A DNA stretch of 64,000 bases from the NCBI RefSeq assembly GCF_037975245.1, contig NC_092571.1, forward strand, positions 9,338,501-9,402,500, given 5' to 3'. How positions within the stretch are numbered: the stretch's first letter is position 1; every line of letters begins with the position of its first letter. The position numbers and the translations under genes are program-made. This document shows, one piece after another, positions 56,740-64,000 of this stretch. Origin of the DNA: Apostichopus japonicus. Taxonomy: Eukaryota > Echinodermata > Holothuroidea > Aspidochirotida > Stichopodidae. A model generated the notes under the pieces. That model was given only the letters and a program-made list of their open reading frames with translations, was not told where the DNA came from and made no database searches.

Positions 56740-58255
56740 ATTCGATTGATCGGTACCGCACATTCGATTGATCGGTACCGCACATTCGATTGATCGGTAC
56801 CGCACATTCGACTGTTCGGTACCGCACATTCGATTGATCGGTATCGAGCATTCGATTGATCGGTACCGCACATTCGATTGATCGGTACCGCACATATGAT
56901 TGTTCGGTACCGCACATTCGATTGATCGGTACCGCACATTCGATTGATCGGTACCTAACATTCGATTGATCGGTACCGAACATTCTATTGAACGGTACCG
57001 AACATTCGATTGATCGGTACCGAACATTCGATTGATCGGTACCGCACATTCGATTGATCAATAACGCACATTCGATTGATCGGTACCGAACATTCGATTG
57101 ATCGGTACCGAATATTCGATTGATCGGTACCGCACATTCGATTGATCGGTACCGAACATTCGATTGATCGGTACCGAACATTCGATTGATCAATACCGCA
57201 CATTCGATTGATCGGTAACGAACATTCGATTGATCGGTAACGCACATTCGATTAATCGGTACCGAACATTCGATTGATCGGTACCGAACATTCGACTGAT
57301 CGGTAACGCACATTCGATTGATCGGTACCGCACATTCGATTGATCGGTACCGAACATTCGATTGATCGGTACCGCACATTCGATTGATCGGTACCGATCA
57401 TTCGATTGATCGGTACCGAACATTCGATTGATCGGTACCGAACATTCGATTGATCGGTACCGAACATTCGATTGATCGGTACCGAAATGTCGATTGATCA
57501 ATACCGCACATTCGATTGATCGGTACCGCACATTCGATTGATCGGTACCGCACATTCGATTGTTCGGTACCGCACATTCGACTGTTCGGTACCGCACATT
57601 CGATTGATCGGTATCGAGCATTCGATTGATCGGTACCGCACATTCGATTGATCGGTACCGCACATATGATTGTTCGGTACCGCACATTCGATTGATCGGT
57701 ACCGCACATTCGATTGATCGGTACCTAACATTCGATTGATCGGTACCGAACATTCTATTGAACGGTACCGAACATTCGATTGATCGGTACCGAACATTCG
57801 ATTGATCGGTACCGCACATTCGATTGATCAATACCGCACATTCGATTGATCGGTACCGAACATTCGATTGATCGGTACCGAATATTCGATTGATCGGTAC
57901 CGCACATTCGATTGATCGGTACCGAACATTCGATTGATCGGTACCGAACATTCGATTGATCAATACCGCACATTCGATTGATCGGTAACGAACATTCGAT
58001 TGATCGGTAACGCACATTCGATTAATCGGTACCGAACATTCGATTGATCGGTACCGAACATTCGATTGATCGGTAACGCACATTCGATTGATCGGTACCG
58101 CACATTCGATTGATCGGTACCGAACATTCGATTGATCGGTACCGCACATTCGATTGATCGGTACCGATCATTCGATTGATCGGTACCGAACATTCGATTG
58201 ATCGGTACCGAACATTCGATTGATCGGTACCGAACATTCGATTGATCGGTACCGA
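56740..58255 (+). repeat. 770-bp (35-unit) HOR, two head-to-tail copies
   Basis: Copy 1 (about 56.74-57.48 kb) and copy 2 (about 57.51-58.25 kb) share unit order at exactly 35 units, including the private GTATCGAGCATTCG unit near 56,842 and 57,612. The same private unit recurs near 58,927, 60,205 and 63,885. At the end of copy 1 an odd unit reads CCGAAATGTCGATTG (near 57,484). Confidence 0.88.
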
Positions 58256-58261
58256 ACATTT

Positions 58262-58480
58262 GATTGATCGGTATCGCACATTAATCGGTACCGCACATAT
58301 GATTGATCGGTACCGCACATTCGATTGATCGGTACCGCACATTCGATTGATCGGTACCGCACATTCGATTGATCGGTACCGCACATTCGATTGTTCGGTA
58401 TCGCACATTAGTTGATCGGTACCGAACATTCGATTGATCGGTACCGCACATTCGATTGATCGGTACCGCATATCGATTGA
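58262..58480 (+). repeat. Two truncated satellite units
   Basis: Near 58,279 the sequence CACATTAATCGG lacks five bases (TCGAT) of the usual CACATTCGATTAATCGG, giving a 17-bp unit. Near 58,468 CGCATATCGATTG lacks one base of CGCACATTCGATTG, giving a 21-bp unit. I saw no other copy of either in the window, so they look like recent private deletions. They follow directly on the end of the 770-bp HOR pair. Confidence 0.85.
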
Positions 58481-58689
58481 TCGGTACCGCACATTCGATT
58501 GATCGGTACCGCACATTCGACCGTTCGGTACCGCACATTCGATTGTTCGGTACCGCACATTCGATTGATCGGTATCGAACATTCGATTGATCGGTACCGC
58601 ACATTCGACCGTTCGGTACCGCACATTCGATTGTTCGGTACCGCACATTCGATTTTTCGGTATCGAACATTCGATTGATCGGTACCGCA

Positions 58690-58910
58690 CATGCGATTGA
58701 TCGGTACCGCACATTCGATTGATCGGTACCGAACATTCGATTGATCGGTACCGCACATTGGATAGATCGGTATCGCACATTCGATTGATCGGTAACGCAC
58801 ATGCGATTGATCGGTACCGCACATTCGATTGATCGGTACCGAACATTCGATTGATCGGTACCGCACATTCGATTGATCGGTACCGCACATTCGACTGTTC
58901 GGTACCGCAC
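58690..58910 (+). repeat. 110-bp (5-unit) duplication, first locus
   Basis: CATGCGATTG units at 58,690 and 58,800 lie exactly five units apart. The first copy includes a CATTGGATAGATCGG unit near 58,757; the second does not keep it. The same five-unit module is duplicated more completely near 61.2-61.4 and 62.65-62.87 kb. Confidence 0.75.
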
Positions 58911-59699
58911 ATTCGATTGATCGGTATCGAGCATTCGATTGATCGGTACCGCACATTCGATTGATCGGTACCGCACATATGATTGATCGGTACCGCACAT
59001 TCGATTGATCGGTACCGCACATTCGATTGATCGGTACCTAACATTCGATTGATCGGTACCGAACATTCTATTGAACGGTACCGAACATTCGATTGATCGG
59101 TACCGAACATTCGATTGATCGGTAACGCACATTCGATTGATCAATACCGCACATTCGATTGATCGGTACCGCACATTCGATTGATCGGTACCGAATATTC
59201 GATTGATCGGTACCGCACATTCGATTGATCGGTACCGAACATTCGATTGATCGGTACCGAAAATTCGATTGATCAATACCGCACATTCGATTGATCGGTA
59301 CCGCACATTCGATTGATCGGTACCGCACATTCGATTGTTCGGTATCGCACATTAGTTGATCGGTACCGAACATTCGATTGATCGGTACCGCACATTCGAT
59401 TGATCGGTACCGCACATTCGATTGATCGGTACCGCACATTCGATTGATCGGTACCGCACATTCGACCGTTCGGTACCGCACATTCGATTGTTCGGTACCG
59501 CACATTCGATTGATCGGTATCGAACATTCGATTGATCGGTACCGCACATTCGACCGTTCGGTACCGCACATTCGATTGTTCGGTACCGCACATTCGATTG
59601 TTCGGTATCGAACATTCGATTGATCGGTACCGAACATTCGATTGATCAATACCGCACATTCGATTGATCTTTACCGCACATTCGATTGATCGGTACCGC

Positions 59700-60320
59700 A
59701 CATTCGATTGATCGGTACCGCACATTCGATTAATCGGTACCGCACATTCGATTGATCGGTACCGAACATTCGATTGATCAACACCGCACATTCGATTGAT
59801 CGGTATCGAACATTCGATTGATCGGTACCGCACATTCGATTCATCGGTACCGCACATTCGATTAATCGGTACCGCACATTCGATTGATCGGTACCGAACA
59901 TTCGATTGATCGGTACCGCACATTCGATTGATCGGTACCGCACATTCGATTGATCAATACCGCACATTCGATTGATCGGTACCGCACATTTGATTGATCG
60001 GTACCGAACATTCGATTGATCGGTACCGCACATTCGATTAATCGGTACCGCACATTCGATTCATCGGTACGGTACCGAACATTCGATTGTTCGGTACCGC
60101 ACATTCGATTGATCGGTACCGCACATTCGATTGATCGGTACCGCACATTCGATTGATCGGTACCGCACATTCGACTGTTCGGTACCGCACATTCGATTGA
60201 TCGGTATCGAGCATTCGATTGATCGGTACCGCACATTCGATTGATCGGTACCGCACATATGATTGATCGGTACCGCACATTCGATTGATCGGTACCGCAC
60301 ATTCGATTGATCGGTACCTA
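59700..60320 (+). repeat. Segment repeated at 63.37-64.00 kb
   Basis: Unit order recurs at the right edge of the window at an offset of 3,674-3,677 bp. Shared landmarks are a GATCAACACC unit (about 59,779 and 63,455), a 27-bp unit (about 60,066 and 63,743) and GTATCGAGCATTCG (about 60,205 and 63,885). The partner is cut by the window end. Confidence 0.8.
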
Positions 60321-60799
60321 ACATTCGATTGATCGGTACCGAACATTCTATTGAACGGTACCGAACATTCGATTGATCGGTACCGAACATTCGATTGATC
60401 GGTACCGCACATTCGATTGATCAATACCGCACATTCGATTGATCGGTACCGATCATTCGATTGATCGGTACCGAATATTCGATTGATCGGTACCGCACAT
60501 TCGATTGATCGGTACCGAACATTCGATTGATCGGTACCGAACATTCGATTGATCAATACCGCACATTCGATTGATCGGTAACGAACATTCGATTGATCGG
60601 TAACGCACATTCGATTAATCGGTACCGAACATTCGATTGATCGGTACCGAACATTCGATTGATCGGTAACGCACATTCGATTGATCGGTACCGCACATTC
60701 GATTGATCGGTACCGAACGTTCGATTGATCGGTACCGCACATTCGATTGATCGGTACCGATCATTCGATTGATCGGTACCGAACATTCGATTGATCGGT

Positions 60800-63560
60800 A
60801 CCGAACATTCGATTGATCGGTACCGAACATTCGATTGATCGGTACCGAAAATTCGATTGATCAATACCGCACATTCGATTGATCGGTACCGCACATTCGA
60901 TTGATCGGTACCGCACATTCGATTGTTCGGTATCGCACATTAGTTGATCGGTACCGAACATTCGATTGATCGGTACCGCACATTCGATTGATCGGTACCG
61001 CACATTCGATTGATCGGTACCGCACATTCGATTGATCGGTACCGCACATTCGACCGTTCGGTACCGCACATTCGATTGTTCGGTACCGAACATTCGATTG
61101 ATCGGTATCGAACATTCGATTGATCGGTACCGCACATTCGACCGTTCGGTACCGCACATTCGATTGTTCGGTACCGCACATTCGATTTTTCGGTATCGAA
61201 CATTCGATTGATCGGTACCGCACATGCGATTGATCGGTACCGCACATTCGATTGATCGGTACCGAACATTCGATTGATCGGTACCGCACATTGGATAGAT
61301 CGGTATCGCACATTCGATTGATCGGTAACGCACATGCGATTGATCGGTACCGCACATTCGATTGATCGGTACCGAACATTCGATTGATCGGTACCGCACA
61401 TTGGATAGATCGGTATCGCACATTCGATTGATCGGTAACGCACATATGATTGATCGGTACTGCACATTCGATTGATCGGTACAACACATTCGATTGATCG
61501 GTACCGCACATTCGATTGATCGGTACCGAACATTCGATTGATCGGTAACGCACATTCGATTGATCGGTACCGCACATTCGTTTGATCGGTACCGAACATT
61601 CGATTGATCGGTACCGAACATTCGATTGATCGGTACCGAACATTCGATTGATCGGTACCGAACATTCGATTGATCGGTACCGAACATTCGATTGATCGGT
61701 ACCGAACATTCGATTAATCGGTACCGAACATTCGATTGATCGGTACCAAACATTCGATTGATCAATACCGCACATTCGATTGATCGGTACCGAACATTCG
61801 ATTGATCGGTACCGAACATTCGATTGATCGGTACCGCACAATCGATTGATCGGTACCGAACATTCGATTGATCGGTACCGAACATTCGATTGATCAATAC
61901 CGCACATTCGATTGATCTTTACCGCACATTCGATTAATCGGTACCGCACATTCGATTGATCGGTACCGAACATTCGATTGATCAACACCGCACATTCGAT
62001 TGATCGGTACCGCACATTCGATTGATCGGTACCGCACATTCGATTAATCGGTACCGCACATTCGATAGATCGGTACCGAACATTCGATTGATCAACACCG
62101 CACATTCGATTGATCGGTATCGAACATTCGATTGATCGGTACCGCACATTTGATTCATCGGTACCGCACATTCGATTAATCGGTACCGCACATTCGATTG
62201 ATCGGTACCGATCATTCGATTGATCGGTACCGAACATTTGATTGATCGGTACCGAACATTCGATTGATCGGTACCGAAAATTCGATTGATCAATACCGCA
62301 CATTCGATTGATCGGTACCGCACATTCGATTGATCGGTACCGCACATTCGATTGTTCGGTATCGCACATTAGTTGATCGGTACCGAACATTCGATTGATC
62401 GGTACCGCACATTCGATTGATCGGTACCGCACATTCGATTGATCGGTACCGCACATTCGATTGATCGGTACCGCACATTCGACCGTTCGGTACCGCACAT
62501 TCGATTGTTCGGTACCGCACATTCGATTGATCGGTATCGAACATTCGATTGATCGGTACCGCACATTCGACCGTTCGGTACCGCACATTCGATTGTTCGG
62601 TACCGCACATTCGATTTTTCGGTATCGAACATTCGATTGATCGGTACCGCACATGCGATTGATCGGTACCGCACATTCGATTGATCGGTACCGAACATTC
62701 GATTGATCGGTACCGCACATTGGATAGATCGGTATCGCACATTCGATTGATCGGTAACGCACATGCGATTGATCGGTACCGCACATTCGATTGATCGGTA
62801 CCGAACATTCGATTGATCGGTACCGCACATTGGATAGATCGGTATCGCACATTCGATTGATCGGTAACGCACATATGATTGATCGGTACTGCACATTCGA
62901 TTGATCGGTACAACACATTCGATTGATCGGTACCGCACATTCGATTGATCGGTACCGAACATTCGATTGATCGGTAACGCACATTCGATTGATCGGTACC
63001 GCACATTCGATTGATCGGTACCGAACATTCGATTGATCGGTACCGAACATTCGATTGATCGATACCGAACATTCGATTGATCGGTACCGAACATTCGATT
63101 GATCGGTACCGAACATTCGATTGATCGGTACCGAACATTCGATTAATCGGTACCGAACATTCGATTGATCGGTACCAAACATTCGATTGATCAATACCGC
63201 ACATTCGATTGATCGGTACCGAACATTCGATTGATCGGTACCGAACATTCGATTGATCAATACCGCACATTCGATTGATCTTTACCGCACATTCTATTAA
63301 TCGGTACCGCACATTCGATTGATCGGTACCGAACATTCGATTGATCAACACCGCACATTCGATTGATCGGTACCGCACATTCGATTGATCGGTACCGCAC
63401 ATTCGATTAATCGGTACCGCACATTCGATTGATCGGTACCGAACATTCGATTGATCAACACCGCACATTCGATTGATCGGTATCGAACATTCGATTGATC
63501 GGTACCGCACATTCGATTCATCGGTACCGCACATTCGATTAATCGGTACCGCACATTCGA
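60800..63560 (+). repeat. 1,429-bp HOR, two head-to-tail copies
   Basis: Copy 1 (about 60.80-62.20 kb) and copy 2 (about 62.25-63.56 kb) share unit order at 1,429 bp, which is 65 units minus the base missing from the ATTAG unit (near 60,943 and 62,368). After about 61.82 kb the offset drops to 1,363 bp through loss of three units from copy 2. Both copies carry paired ATTCGACCGTTCGG units, the five-unit duplication and a GTACAACAC unit. Confidence 0.9.
61223..61442 (+). repeat. 110-bp (5-unit) tandem duplication
   Basis: Copies at 61,223-61,332 and 61,333-61,442 each contain CATGCGATTG (second copy at 61,333), CCGCAC, CCGAAC, CATTGGATAGATCGGTATCG (61,289 and 61,399) and GTAACGCAC units. The same doubled module lies 1,429 bp to the right at about 62,652-62,871, so the duplication came before the 1.4-kb HOR duplication. 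Confidence 0.9.
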
Positions 63561-64000
63561 TTGATCGGTACCGAACATTCGATTGATCGGTACCGCACAT
63601 TCGATTGATCGGTACCGCACATTCGATTGATCAATACCGCACATTCGATTGATCGGTACCGCACATTTGATTGATCGGTACCGAACATTCGATTGATCGG
63701 TACCGCACATTCGATTGATCGGTACCGCACATTCGATTCATCGGTACGGTACCGAACATTCGATTGTTCGGTACCGCACATTCGATTGATCGGTACCACA
63801 CATTCGATTGATCGGTACCGCACATTCGATTGATCGGTACCGCACATTCGACTGTTCGGTACCGCACATTCGATTGATCGGTATCGAGCATTCGATTGAT
63901 CGGTACCGCACATTCGATTGATCGGTACCGCACATATGATTGATCGGTACCGCACATTCGATTGATCGGTACCGCACATTCGATTGATCGGTACCTAACA

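Larger units (their letters stand above)
1..64000 (+). repeat. 22-bp satellite array filling the whole window
   Basis: Every line of the window is built from a 22-bp unit, ATTCGATTGAT plus CGGTACCGCAC, with a second major form ending CCGAAC. All units I read are in the same orientation, with no inverted segment and no insertion of unrelated DNA. Each unit holds the 8-bp palindrome CGGTACCG, a GATC, a TCGA and three CpG sites, at 45-50% GC. Recurrent variants are GATCAATACC, GATCAGTACC, GATCGATACC, GTATCGAAC, GTAACGCAC, GTACAGCAC, ATTCATCGG, ATTAATCGG, ATTGTTCGG, ATTGAACGG and CATTCTATTG. Nothing here resembles a gene or RNA. The array continues beyond both window ends. I do not recognise the family by name, and a eukaryotic satellite is the only sensible class. 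Confidence 0.98.
53300..64000 (+). repeat. Right satellite domain (subfamily R)
   Basis: ATTCGACCGTTCGG units appear only here, usually in pairs four units apart, near 54.21/54.30, 58.52/58.61, 59.46/59.55, 61.05/61.14 and 62.48/62.57 kb. GATCAACACC units (about 54.92, 59.78, 61.98, 62.09, 63.35 and 63.45 kb) are likewise confined to this part. The 27-bp insertion unit becomes rare, near 53,551, 56,702, 60,066 and 63,743. HOR periods are short (638, 770 and 1,429 bp). The left edge is set where the CATATATGCTTG marker stops. Confidence 0.78.

Noticed and set aside
60861-63260. Long minus-strand open reading frame of about 800 codons as a repeat protein gene
   Set aside because: Overlapping open stretches in the other minus frames encode the same 22-residue cycle, and many more occur through the window. 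They begin and end wherever a variant unit makes or removes a stop. 5-bp and 1-bp indels break the frame, and no start context, codon bias, unique domain or flanking gene structure is visible.
1-64000. CRISPR array
   Set aside because: The repeats are directly adjacent with no spacers, there are thousands of copies, and no cas gene or leader is present.
1-64000. Telomeric repeat of the long 20-25-bp kind known in some yeasts
   Set aside because: Such telomere repeats are nearly uniform and strand-biased in G content. Here G and C are balanced on both strands, and units are highly variable with multi-kilobase higher-order structure.
1-64000. Firm call as a functional centromere
   Set aside because: HOR structure and length would fit, but pericentromeric, subtelomeric and interstitial satellites can look the same. 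Nothing in the sequence alone settles it.

Overview
The window is one uninterrupted block of satellite DNA. From base 1 to base 64,000 it is made of head-to-tail copies of a 22-bp unit, all in the same orientation. The unit reads ATTCGATTGAT followed by CGGTACCGCAC, or CGGTACCGAAC in the second main form. At 22 bp per unit the window holds about 2,900 copies, and the array runs off both ends. I see no unique sequence, RNA gene, transposon, promoter, origin or believable protein gene. Long open stretches exist on the minus strand, but they follow from the repeat: the consensus has no stop codon in any minus frame, and because 22 is not a multiple of 3 every frame reads the same 22-residue peptide.

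An array of this size and kind points to a eukaryote with heterochromatic satellite blocks (centromeric, pericentromeric, subtelomeric or interstitial), assembled from long reads. I do not recognise the monomer and cannot name the organism or chromosome position.

The units are not all alike. They carry a limited set of diagnostic variants whose order repeats over long distances, giving nested higher-order repeats (HORs). Three broad domains are visible. The left domain (1 to about 36 kb) is marked by CACATATAATTG, GATTAATTGG, CATCCGATTG and CATTAAATTG units. It contains a roughly 6-kb block at 7.02-13.01 kb that recurs at 22.37-28.36 kb (offset 15,353 bp), with two head-to-tail copies of a 4.7-5.0-kb block lying between. 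The middle domain (about 36.9-53.3 kb) is marked by CATATATGCTTG, ATTCGATAGATCGG and ATTGAAGGTACC units. It is organised into recurrences of about 1.2-2.8 kb, ending in near-perfect tandem HORs of 1,165 and 1,193 bp. The right domain (about 53.3-64 kb) is marked by ATTCGACCGTTCGG and GATCAACACC units, with tandem HORs of 638, 770 and 1,429 bp. Much shorter duplications of 110, 132, 220 and 330-352 bp sit inside the larger ones.

The exact offsets are usually not multiples of 22. The remainders are explained by two recurrent odd units, a 27-bp unit with a 5-bp GGTAC insertion and a 21-bp unit lacking one base. These act as phase markers, show that the long-range matches are duplications of specific blocks, and argue against any conserved reading frame. 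Block edges below come from reading by eye and are approximate to about one unit unless an exact marker position is given.
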